A stretch of 64,000 nt of DNA from Paramacrobiotus metropolitanus. Its lineage: Eukaryota > Tardigrada > Eutardigrada > Parachela > Macrobiotidae. Both the position numbers and the translations under genes were made by a program. Below are positions 26,121 through 36,889 of the stretch, piece by piece. Position 1 is the stretch's first letter. Each line of letters begins with the position of its first letter. The DNA lies in contig NW_026570222.1 of NCBI RefSeq assembly GCF_019649055.1, forward strand, positions 930,001-994,000, written 5' to 3'. The notes beneath the pieces are model-generated. The model made no database searches and had not been told where the DNA came from. It saw only the letters and a list, made by a program, of their open reading frames with translations.

Positions 26121-26952
26121 TTTGTGTGATAATAAGTTAAGGTTTACTGTGCCATTTAATACTAATTATGTAAAGCACTCTGATCGCAACAACCGTGGAT
26201 AAACAATAGGATCAACGATAATAAATTCTACGAGAAGCTGCAGTACTGGTTGACGATATGTGCGCGTTATCTATATGACCTTTATCTGTTTGGTTAACTG
26301 TGCACGTCGTTAATGTCGAATACCAGGCTCGAGATTAATAATTGTCACAACGGTACACTGACGGCGTTGTTGAATGATCTTAGTTTGGTTTAATGAGATA
26401 TGTAACTCAAGTCACGGCAGACAATGCACAAGATGGAAAGGCAAATAATCATCGTTTGTCCGCATCAAAGCCTCCTTTGCAAAAGCAACAAATGCATATT
26501 GAATTTCATTTAAAAGTAGATTTTCCGCCTGAACCAGCGGGAGAATTCCTGTATTATTGTCTATCTGGAAAGGCGTGATTGCTTTAATGGCAATAAAATA
26601 GTACGTCTCAAGGAAGAGCGCACCGCTGTGTTTCGTCCCGGCAAGAGCAGCAGTAGGGCATTGCGGGTCACCGAGTCAAGACGTACTGTAGTTCTGTGCG
26701 TCCTTGAATGCTCTAGGCTGCACTCATCGAATTCCATTCAGACTCCAGACGGCAGTGTGCCGCGCAGGTGTTCACGCATTTATCTAACCGCTGGAAATCT
26801 GAGAGGTCAAAAAGAAATCGGAGCCGTACGATCCATGGCGTTCGACAGTGTAAATTAAATCCAATAATTTGTCCAAGAACTGGAATTACAGTCAAAGAAC
26901 TGGAATTACTAGTGTCGTAAAGGTCGTTCACGGCATTAGTTCACATTACATA

Positions 26953-27021
26953 TTATAGGTAATAGGGAGGCATTACGAAAGCTTTCGTAAGGCCTACTAT
27001 TGTACCACTATTACCTGTAAT
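26953..27021. repeat. Nested inverted repeats (cruciform-like)
   Basis: An 18-bp perfect palindrome TTACGAAAGCTTTCGTAA (about 26973-26990) is enclosed by an outer pair, ATAGGTAATAG and CTATTACCTGTAAT. This could be a small foldback element or a stem-loop RNA. Outer coordinates are approximate. Confidence 0.65.
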
Positions 27022-27444
27022 ACAATAATACGAAGGGATGCGGTACATCTTTAAAAAAAACGGTCTGCTAGGTCGGGTTGATCGCATTTCATTATTTTGA
27101 CAATTTAAATATACACAAAAGTATACCCTTCTTTAATGATCAAAACCGATTCGATAATAAAGGCGCTCTAACATTATTAACAACAAGCACATTTTAAATA
27201 AATACTTAAATGATCTCAACTTCAGCGACTGCATAAATGCAACTCACACTTTACAAGAAAAATCAGAAGACATCAATCAGTATAAAACTCGCAAAATGCG
27301 GCATAAATATCATCAGATACACAGTGGGCACTGGACAATGTAATTATTTCCCAATTCTATCACAGCCAACCGGAAGAGAGACAACCAGGCGAACGTTTGT
27401 GGCTAAACAGATTTTGAATGAAAGCGCAACAGGTGATCGCATGA

Positions 27445-30216
27445 TCAAGTTCCGTTTTGGGATGCCTTTGAGTGCAGTTCCGGTTTTGGCCCCGGCAGCC
27501 AAGACTGTTTCCATGCTAAGATCTCCCGCAGCCATAATTCCTCTGCCTGTGTCAGACTAAGCAAAACTGACACCGCGCGCACCAGCTGCAACGCCTAAAA
27601 TAAAACTAATTTTCAGCTCATCCACTATACAACTTCCGACAGCATCGATTTGGCAGATAAAACTCTATCAAAATTCTTCGTGCATCCAGATTTATAGTTC
27701 ATACTTTTACCAATCCTACTCGTCACAATTATGTATCAATCTATTAAACTAGTGCATGCAGCTTAAGTTGTCAAAAAGGGAAGGTATAATGCAGTTCTAA
27801 ACAAGCTAAGCGCAGCTTCCAGTTTTCCTATGCACGGCCACAATCTTTTGGAAATGATTAGCTTCTCCGCATTGTACCACATAGCACATACCTCATCAAA
27901 AGATCCGGTGACGAATTTCAAAAGAACATTTTTCTTGTACTGATCACCAGTCTCATCGGGAGTTTCCACGAGCGCCACCTGTGCCATTTTTTCGGATAAC
28001 TCCTGCATTTGCCGCTCCAAACTCGCAATTTGGCGATCACGTTCACGTAATTTTGATTCCATATCTTTTGCTGACCGCCGCCGGATGATTGCCAAAGTAG
28101 TCTCTTTGCCTTCCAAATCTTCCTCAAGAGTTTTTGTGCGAACTTCCATCTCAGAAATCTTCTGGTTTAAAGCACTGATTATGTTCTCATTTTCACTAAT
28201 GATTCTTCTCAGATCAGTATTTTCTTGCGACCGTTCGTCCAGCATAATTTGCAATTTTTTCTCGTTATTTTCCCTCTCCTCTCGCTGTGATTTCGAGGCA
28301 TCTGCGGCGTTATTTCGAACAGTTTCCAACTGTTTTTCTTTTTCTATGATGATCTGCCGCGCGTTACCGAGTTCCTGTTGGTGTTGTTCTGAAAACATTT
28401 GAATTCGTTCGTTCAGCTGTTTAATCTGTTCCTGAGCGGTGTCCTGGTTCTTTCCTAATTCGACTTGCGCTGCTTCCTTGAGATGGCGCTCATTCCGAAT
28501 ATCTTCCAAAAGCTTGTCGATCTGTTTGTCCAATGTTCCTACCGAAGCTTTGACCGAAGCGTTCTCTTCACGGTATTTTTCGATTTCTGTCGTTTGATCA
28601 GAAATGGCAGTTTTAGCCAGCGACAATTTGCTGTCAAGGTCAGATATTCGCCTTTGCATGCTTTGCACTGTGGTATCTCTATCTTTGCTACGCTTTTCAG
28701 CCTGGTCGTGGGCGATCTGAGGAAAAACTGAATTTTAACTCAATGCGAGCAAAATTTAAGTTTCCCATACCAAAAAACCAATCACAGAGGAAACTGTTTA
28801 TACTAACCCTCCAAGAATCTCGTTCGAGCTTCAAAGTATCCAGCTGCTCCGTTACATCAGCAAGTTTTTTATTCGCTTCCAATACGCGGTCTTCGTTTGC
28901 TCGATGCTGAAATATACACAGTAGTTTTGACATTATAAGCATGGTGCATTTCTGCAAAGCCGGGAAACTTGCACACATACGTTCGTTTCTAATGCTTTAA
29001 AATCGATAATCATTTAGTTTATTTGGTAAGAAAATCAACATGGTCTATCTGTACTTACTCGGCTGACAGCTTCTCTATACCTCTCCAATTCCGCTTTCAG
29101 TTTCGCACATTCCAAATCCTTATTAGCCAACGCACTCTTCCAGTTCTGATCATCAGATTCCTTTTGTTTCACCTGCGGATTGCAACGTTCGTAAAAATAT
29201 AATTTAAATTTGCGGTGGTAAAGTGCGACAAATTTGCGTCTACTGATTTTCAAAATAAGTACCCAGTCTACTTTTATAGAAAACACTAATTTCAAACGAA
29301 ACAATTACACCACCAACAGTAATATTGCAAAATACCTGCAGATATAGATAGATATTCATTCCAAAAATATATATCATTCCAAAAATATATTCATTCCAAA
29401 AAGGCAACTACGGCCACACTCTAATCCGTAGTCGCGTAAAGGCCCAACTTTTATTGAACAACGCAACTGAAGCTTTTTGAGATTCAACCGTACCTGTGCT
29501 CTAAGAGATTCTAATTCTTTGACCAAATTATCCTGGAATATCAGCGGCTCTGGAGATAAACTTTGGCTTCTGTGCAGTGAAAATTCGTCAACTATTTTCG
29601 GCAGCAGAACGGGACTCGAATCCAGGTTATCCAGCACCGGCTCATCCACAATCGACACGGATGGATCGGGTCTCGGGCTCGAGGGAGGTGCAGCGGCATC
29701 GGAAATACTCAGGGTAGATGCTGCGTCCGTAAGATCTATCACGCTTAACTCGCTGTCTATAATATCCTGGGTATGATTTGCGTCACTTTCCGGCTCAATG
29801 AGCAGGGGCAACGGGACAATATTATTCGCTGCGACAGATGCATCTCCAGAAGAGATAGAAGCTGTTCGGATAACGCGCGGTGAATCTGAATGAATACTCT
29901 GCAGGCTCTCGCGTGACGCAGTCATGCTGGACATTTTGCTCTCAGAGCGTCGAAGACCTGAGCAACAATCAGCATCAGCGACGAGACACATAATAGTGAT
30001 TATACGAATTAATTTTGCTTTTCGCTTAAACTATCACTTAGAGAAATCCAAATTTACATCAAATGTAACGATTCTTCGAGTTATTCTCTATGGATCCTAC
30101 AATTCATGTAGAAGTCATCACTCACTTGACTGCGAAGAGCCCAGTGTTCCGGGTAGCGCCACAGCGCTCAGATCAGCGCCAACATCTTCCATTTTCTTCT
30201 TGAGATTTTTAAACAT
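27445..30216 (-). CDS. GOLGA1: GRIP-domain golgin, golgin-97-like, complete, 6 exons, 580 aa
   Basis: Trans-Golgi tethering protein; family members are recruited by the small GTPase Arl1 through the C-terminal GRIP domain and capture endosome-derived vesicles. Exons: 30126-30216, 29494-29957, 29059-29172, 28808-28906, 27892-28716, 27445-27594; every junction is in phase. The N-terminus MFKNLKKKM matches the short basic start typical of GRIP golgins. Residues 30-185 are Ser/Asp-rich linker. Residues about 186-510 form an almost unbroken coiled coil. The GRIP domain begins at DQYKKNVLLKF, with the tyrosine (about residue 516) that contacts Arl1 in the family, and crosses the last intron into ALQLVRAVSVLLSLTQAEEL and LREILAWKQSW. 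Golgin-97 is preferred over golgin-245 because of the short length and the GRIP wording. It is divergently placed against DENND1. Confidence 0.86.
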
Positions 30217-30626
30217 CTTGGCGGTTTGCTGCGCTCGTGCGCTAGAAATCTCCTCAGTACTCTCTGAGCGCAAAAATGAACTCTGTAATCACACTGAGGT
30301 TCACGGCCACCGTGGCTCATCAGACCCGGATTCAGCAGGTAGGAAAGTACGAGTACAGAAGAAAGCTGAGATTATTCCAGATTCCACGTAGCAAGGATTC
30401 CAAAATGAACAACACCAGTCTTGGACCAAGTTTAGAATAGAACTACCTCCCCATAATGCTGTTTTGCAGCGTTAATATACAAGAAAACTGAAGAAACTGT
30501 ATTAATTTTAATTTGCGCTGAAAAAGATAAACTGCTACCTTTAACTTAAAGTCTAAACAGAAAGAATAACTCGGATGCCTTTGACGAGTTATGATAATAA
30601 TAAAATTAGCATTGCCTACTATGTAG

Positions 30627-30660
30627 TATATGCCACTTACTATAAGGTAAGTGGCATATA
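30627..30660. repeat. Hairpin with 14-bp perfect stem
   Basis: TATATGCCACTTAC, loop TATAAG, then GTAAGTGGCATATA. Located in the spacer between the golgin and DENND1 start codons. Confidence 0.85.
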
Positions 30661-30864
30661 TGTACAGTAGTATGTACTGCGATTTCAGTTTTTCGTGGTT
30701 CATGTTTTTCCCACTTGGTGGTCGTTCATGAATGAGGTAACAGCCCTTCGTCCGGCTACACGCCGCTACAAACGGTCGTCGAATCTACCGCTAGGATGCA
30801 AATGACTATGTAGTACACGCTAACACGCAGAGCTAGCAAGCAAAAAAACCTCAACAAGTAATAA

Positions 30865-30887
30865 GTTGGCAACAAATTGTTGCCAAC
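30865..30887. repeat. 23-bp palindrome (11-bp arms, single central base)
   Basis: GTTGGCAACAA, one central A, then TTGTTGCCAAC. Located in the same divergent spacer. Confidence 0.85.
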
Positions 30888-31391
30888 AATCTATGATAAA
30901 AATTTTTGAGACATATTTTTGAGCTTTTTTCGCTGAAGAGGCCTAAGAACGGGACGGAGAGGACCCGGTGGCTACACAGTAAAAGCATCAGGAAGGTTAG
31001 CGTCACTAGCTACGGTGCCTCGGGTGGGCTACCCTTCTCGTGCAACTGCTGATTTGCTGGCTAGCTCATGGAACATTCATTCAAAAACCGCCCATCGCAA
31101 ACAGAACCTTGAGTGAGTTGAGTCTTTTGAGTTTTTCTTCCAACAGGAAATGATAAACAAATCACAAAGCCAAACGGTATGATTTTGTCATGGGCACGTG
31201 CATACAACTTCATTCACATTTTTTTCGAAAATACAACTTTAGACCTTAGAGACTTGAAACTTGATGGTCCTTGTGAACTGGAGTATACCCTAGCTTTCTA
31301 GCTTTCTGGACGTTGTTGTTCGCTATCCGTTATATTATTGTGTTAGTGTTATTGATTTTTACGAACGTTGCCATCTGATCTTGAAGCAGAA

Positions 31392-34300
31392 ATGGGTTTG
31401 GGATCTCGGATAAGGTAAGTTAACAGTTTTCAACTCGGAACGTGGTTACCTGATTTTGGCGAATGGTTCATGCAGGGAGAAGTCTCCTCGTCTTTTTAAT
31501 GTTTTTGCTGAAGTGGTTGGTCCCTCCGAAGAGCAAGAAGGTGAATTAAGTGCGAACCAATTCGCAACTTTTTGTTTTTGAATCTGGAAGTGATACCAGC
31601 GCCACTAATAAATGAACTATAATTTTAGGTTGGATTCTTCAAAAATTTCCTGACGATTATACCGATCAGGCAAGAAATCTGGACCAGGGGATTATTTAAT
31701 CAAATGCAGCAGAAATTCCGAAATTCCTTGGTGATAAATTTTATCTAGACGACACCTAAGAAGCAAGCCGAAGGAAATTTCTCAGAAATAAATAATATTT
31801 TTATTACTAAGTAATCTCGGAATTTCTACTGCATTTGCAAATTCGGAGCGAAAATATAAAACGTTTGATCACTTTGATTTGTAGGAGGTTTTGAAAGTTA
31901 TTCCCATGTTTTGCTTTCCCACTGGAATATGCAATCCCGGTCCAGTGCAGCAGTTCTGCTTCGTCCTGACAGACGTAGAGAGCAAATTCGTATTTGGATT
32001 TTGTCGACTAAGCACCGAAGGGAAACATTGCATCTGCATTTTAAGGTAGATATCGGGACGAATATCTTCGGTATGAATTTTCTTTGGCACATTTTGCATG
32101 ATGAACGTTGTCGTTCCTCTAGCTACTTACCCTGGCACGATCTGTATTATAAAATGTTGAATTATATCATGGAACTTATGACGAAAAACCCCAGCGATGA
32201 TTCCATTGGATTTCTTCGCACGGCATATCAGACGGTTGTTCCCAGTGGGGGTGAGGAGCTGCACGTTATATACAAACTGCAGAAAGTGGAATTCCAGGCA
32301 TGGTGTCCGGATATGAAGAAGCTACCTACAATACCGGAAAATCGTGCCATGACGGAATTCTATAATGCCCTCGATGTCAACAACATGATTACAATTTTTG
32401 CCAGGTACGCTGATAATGGTCAGACTTTAGAGCACTTTTAAATAATACTGTATACCAGACCTATTATGGTTGATTTCTTTGATTCTTATCGACTTACGGT
32501 TTTCATGATTTTTGATTATTCGTTTTTGTTTTGCATTCTAGGATGCATTTCCAGTTTTACTCATTATTTAGCCTGCGCTAGCAGTTAGGCTTTACTTTGT
32601 TAGCAGTATTGATTTTATGTGTCGCTGCTAGTTATACCTAAGTAGAGGTTTATTCGTATCACTGGGTCCAGACTTCGGTTCAAATTGCAAATTGAAAATA
32701 CTTTAAAAAAGTAAATCTAGAATTCACTCATCTTTTTTGCGTTTAGCTTGTTAAACGAAAGGCGAATCATTATTACATCAAACAAGCTTGGTCGACTTAC
32801 CGCTTGTGTAATGGCGTGCAATACTATACTTTATCCAATGCACTGGTAAGTGTTGTGATTGTCTCTAAATTTGTGTATTCTGTGAATACAAAAACTGATG
32901 CTTATTCAGGCAATGGATTTTCGTTACGGTTTTGCCAAAGAAGCTGCTGGATCATGTGATGTAAGAAATGCATTGTACTCAGTTTGCTTTTAAAAGTTTT
33001 TCAAGAAAATTTCTTTCAGTGCTCCAATGCCATACATTATTGGAGTTCCCGGTGAATTACTTTCAGTAAGACGGAGTTCAGCTTTGAATCCCTTTTGTCA
33101 TTCGTACCGGGGCTGATTTTCTTTTCATTTGCGGGCGGTTTTGGAAATGGATCTCGGTGAAGTTGTGATTGTCGATTGTGATCAGCGCGTTGTGAAGACG
33201 CCGCACAAGGATGTTCAGGACCTGCCCAGTGCCGTGGTGAGAATTTGCTTGATCATCTGTGTTTCAAAGGGCACAGTAGACGCGATTTTCTTTCCCTGAT
33301 ACAGGTGTCATCCATCAGGAACTCTTCGGGAAATATGTTTGGAGATGGTGTGGCGCGTGCATTCATGCGTGCCCTGGTTGAACTTATTGGTGGATATCGC
33401 TTCGGGTTGAGGTGCTTGAAATATTATTTCAAATATAATAGAGTGATTATTTTATCATATTAGCCAAGAAATCAGTTATCAGTTCCCAACATTTCAGCTT
33501 TCCGCCTGGTGAAAAGTGTAATTTCGATATGGAGAAGTTCATCCGCAACAGACCGGCAGTTTTTCAGCCATTTTTAGTAAAGTTAGTAAATCACCAAATG
33601 TTCCGCCAGGTAAATGTTCCGCTACCTTCAATTTGGATGAAAATACGTTTTAGATTTTATTGTGATAAATTTGTCACCAGTAGTTGCACAATTCAAAATC
33701 TTTGTTTCTTGACGGTTATAGTTTATTGATGAACGACTGGAACTACTAAACAAAGGCGAGGGCTTCAGCGATGAATTCGAGCAAGAAGTCTCTCTGTTAA
33801 TTGATCAGGACAACGAATCCAGCGAACGTTCGTCTATTGCCGCTCAGTACCGTCGCTGGAGCACAGTACGATGTTTCGAAGTTACAAAACAACAAATTGG
33901 TGGATCCTGTTTTGTTGTTATAGAGAGGCGGAAATCTCCTAAAAAGCGTGACCAACAAGGTACTAATTAATTTTTGGAGTTCAGTTGAAGGAAGATCGCC
34001 TACCAAAGTTTTATAGTCGTCCTTACTTAATATCCTTTTGAGTAGGGCATTCTTTTTTGCGTTTACAGATGAAAGACAGGAGCAAAGAAGCTGTAAAAAG
34101 AATCAACGCAAGGATGCAGGAGGTTAATGTTAAGGTACTGTTAGTGATGTTACATAAGGTTAAACTAATGAACGAATACTAGTCGTATTGTACACTCTGT
34201 TTTGTTTTTCTAAATATTGCTCTGTATAGGACAACTTTTCCATTCCCGATATTTTATCGCTTTCTGATACGAAAGACCCTCCGCCTGGCAGCCCCAATCA

Positions 34301-35355
34301 TCGACGACTCTTTTCCACAAATACTCCGACATCTGGAAGTTTGAAAACATCTTCGATGTATCTGAATGAAATGAATAGGTACTGTTTTCGGTAAAAGGAA
34401 AAATTCATGCATTTCAGTAGCAAAGGACATTTTTGACAGTTTGTTGACATACTCGTACATAAACGGTACCATATCAAAAATATTTATTCTTTCGTAAAAT
34501 AATTCTTGTCTCGTAATTTTCTGCTTTATTGTTTTCAGAATGTCAGTCATGAAAGTTCCCAGTGAAGACGAGGATGCTTTTAGTGATAAAAGCTTTGCAT
34601 CTACATCGACGCCCGAGAAAATGGGTTCCCAAATTCTCCCAGAAACACAAGATATTTTAACGGTAAAACCGCTATTCTCTTAAATTTTCTACTGAGTAGT
34701 ATTATTGTTGTTCTGCAGTAAGGAAGTTAGTATTCTGTATTCCTAGTAATTTCCTACTGCAGCCGAGGTGTACTGCAGCAATAAATAATTTAATACTCGT
34801 ACATTATTTTTTAAGTAATTTTGGTGCGTTTGTCTGCAGGATAGCTTGTCAGTGTCTGTTGACGAAGCATTGATTGATCTCGAAGACGAAGCAGATAAAC
34901 GAAAACAAAAGGTGATGGAAATAGTGAATCAGAACAAGTATCAAATACCTAGTCCGGTTATGATACCCATGCGCAACGGAATGCCAGGCCAAAACCAATC
35001 TCCAGCGCCTCCATCCTGGCCACGCATCTCCCTGGACGAAATAAACTCACGTAAAGCTACTCTTCTCCCAGCCATTCGCAGTACGGCGCCTCAACAGACA
35101 CGTTCCGTATTTTATGACAATTTTCCGGCTAACATTTCTGGATATTCGACTAACCCACGATTCGTTGGCCCGGCTAGTCCATCCAGTTCCACATTCTACA
35201 GAAATTTGACGCCTGGTGCGAACGAATTCGCGGCTTCAACGAGAGCCGACAGCACCATTGATTCGAACAACAGAGGGAGTGGCAGTGTTCGACAGCCCAT
35301 ACGAGCGCATCCTCAAAACCCGGCTACCTCTTCATGGGAAAATTTTGACAAATAA
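31392..35355 (+). CDS. DENND1: DENND1 (connecdenn) Rab guanine-nucleotide exchange factor, 17 exons, 707 aa
   Basis: DENN-domain exchange factor; DENND1 proteins activate Rab35 at clathrin-coated endocytic sites. Exons: 31392-31414, 31476-31540, 31629-31669, 31885-32045, 32123-32404, 32747-32845, 32910-32960, 33020-33065, 33135-33236, 33305-33411, 33498-33609, 33722-33865, 33924-33959, 34069-34134, 34230-34378, 34539-34662, 34840-35355. Landmarks in order: MGLGSRIR start; FCFVLTDVESKFVFGFCRLS and CILSYLPWHDLYYKMLN (uDENN); ENRAMTEFYNALDVNNM, LLNERRIIITSNKL and ACNTILYPMHWQ (cDENN); APMPYIIGVPGEL; GDGVARAFMRAL and FIDERLELLNKGEGFSDEFE (dDENN). The C-terminal tail is disordered and carries LIDLE, which fits a clathrin box, and a terminal WENF, which fits an AP2-ear WxxF motif. 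The third intron starts with GC, and the intron before 33135 lacks an AG acceptor (see findings). Confidence 0.92.
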
Positions 35356-35952
35356 CAAAAACAGAATTGTGCCATGGCTTATCCATCTCCGAAACTGAAA
35401 TGTTGTGTTCCTAGTTGCACCAAAGTCTTTCCCGTGTAGAGAAACACATGTAATTTAACTTGTCATAGTAACTATTTTGGGTGATAAGTAGTATTTGACA
35501 TCTGGACTTTTCCTGCTTGTATTAAAAAAATAGTTTCAAGCGCTTGGCAGCACTTTCAAGGTATTTTGTTTAACAAAACGGATGAAAAAACATCTCAAGA
35601 TTTTCGATTTAAATCATCGGGAAGCATTAGCAGCTGCTTGAAGTTGAAGTATTCTTGTCGCCCTAAAGATGAATTAATACCAATACTAATTTTTTTTTGT
35701 TTTTCACCCCACAAGCTTTTGTCCAACCAACGGAAGTTACGGAACAGGTTTGCGATAGTTGCCTAAAGGCCGTATGAAAGCAGCAACGCGGCCATAAATG
35801 TTATTACGATCATAATTGCTAAACGAACTTTACACTGCGTACAAGCTACAGTGAATAGTTAAAAAATCTTTATTATTCCAAGCTTTCAATCCAGCAAAAT
35901 CCAGGGATGAAGTTACGTAATATCACTAATATGCGAGTACTGTTATAGCTTT
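35356..35952. other. Spacer downstream of DENND1
   Basis: Contains the 3' untranslated region of DENND1 and ends at the hAT target duplication. No other feature seen. Confidence 0.5.
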
Positions 35953-36215
35953 GTGGCGTTCAGTGATGTCCCGTTTTTTTCGCGGGCTCGGTAAATCACG
36001 GGAAATTCCCGCACCCCGCACCCGCTTTTGGCTCGGAAGCGGTAGCGGGAGGCTTTCTGCTCGGATCGGGTGCGGTCGGGAATAAAGCCTGATTAGTATA
36101 CCCGCCCGCTACTCGGGAAAACACGGGATTTCTTAGAATTAAAAAAATTTTATAGAATTTCTAGCAATTTTCGCAGCCAAAAAGTGCGTCAGCTTCGCGC
36201 TTCGCGCGAAAGTTG

Positions 36216-36889
36216 GTGTCTTAGGGTGGGTCTCAGATTCAAAGCGCATCTAGCTGCGATACAGCGACTCCAGTCTCCTCGCGAGGTGGCATCGAGTATC
36301 GTATCTGTAACCGTGGCCACGGATACAGCGGCACCGGCCATCATTTCGGAAACCAATTTCGGAAACCGTTCATTTCGGAAACGTTCACTTCGGAAACCAA
36401 TTTCGGAAACCGTTCATTTCGGAAACGTTCACTTCGGAAACCATTAATTTCGGAAATCACAAATTTCCGAAACAATCAAGAAACAAAAGAAAACATAATA
36501 AGAATAACAAAAGAATTCATAAAGAAATAATACAGTAACTTAAGGAAGCATAAAAATCTAAGAAAAGTTTAGAAAATAAGAAAACCTAATAAAACTTAAG
36601 AAAAAATAGGAATAACAAAAGAAAACATAAAAACGGAAGAAAACCTGAAAATACGAAACCTAAAAATACACTTGGATAATAACATAAGAAAGAAGCACGA
36701 GACAGCCTAAGCATAAGAATAGTATAAACATAAGAAAACCGAATAAAATTTTTCTGTTGTTTTCACAAAGAATGGTTTTCAAAATGAATGGTTTCCGAAA
36801 TGAATGGACACCCATACGGCCACCTCGTGTGGTTGAGCTACAATGCCATAGCGAGATTTGCTTCGAATCAGAGTCCCACCCTTAGGCAC
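36216..36889. repeat. Imperfect inverted-repeat structure nested inside the hAT element
   Basis: The left arm from GTGTCTTAGGGTGGGTCTCA (36216) pairs imperfectly with a right arm read in reverse from 36889 (GTGCCTAAGGGTGGGACTCT), continuing through GATTC-AAGC with roughly 80 percent identity over about 50 bases. The inner ends pair again near TTTCGGAAACC (about 36350) and GGTTTCCGAAAT (about 36790). It may be a second foldback element inserted into the hAT element, or the hAT element's own internal palindrome. I see no clear target duplication for it. Confidence 0.6.
36342..36458. repeat. Tandem repeat of TTTCGGAAAC-type units
   Basis: A composite unit of 44 bp built from three variants of TTTCGGAAAC(C)/TTCGGAAACG occurs about two and a half times. 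It lies just inside the left arm of the nested inverted repeat. Such clustered short repeats are common transposase-binding arrays; that role is inference. Confidence 0.8.

Larger units (their letters stand above)
14415..27444. other. 13-kb region without a recognisable gene
   Basis: Between the DDR first exon and the golgin last exon I find no exon chain with a known domain. Open frames such as 15941-16246 (plus), 18855-19208 (minus) and 24376-24726 (minus) are no longer than chance and show no motif. Content I can name: a 30-bp perfect palindrome at 19133, an inverted repeat at 16820-16863, a tRNA-like remnant with a GC-rich hairpin at 23910-23982, a GC-richer patch at about 24390-24540, a candidate secreted peptide at 25875-26120, and a nested inverted repeat at 26953-27021. 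Candidate roles are DDR upstream regulatory DNA, non-coding RNA genes or decayed mobile elements. Confidence 0.5.
30217..31391. promoter_or_regulatory. Shared upstream region of golgin (minus) and DENND1 (plus)
   Basis: The two start codons are 1175 bp apart and point away from each other, so both promoters must lie here unless there are distant 5' exons. It contains two strong inverted repeats (30627-30660 and 30865-30887) and no convincing ORF. Promoter function is inferred from position only. Confidence 0.5.

Noticed and set aside
28085-28731. Plus-strand frames opposite the golgin coiled coil
   Set aside because: Shadows of a long coiled-coil exon; phenylalanine/serine-rich as expected for antisense of Lys/Glu codons.
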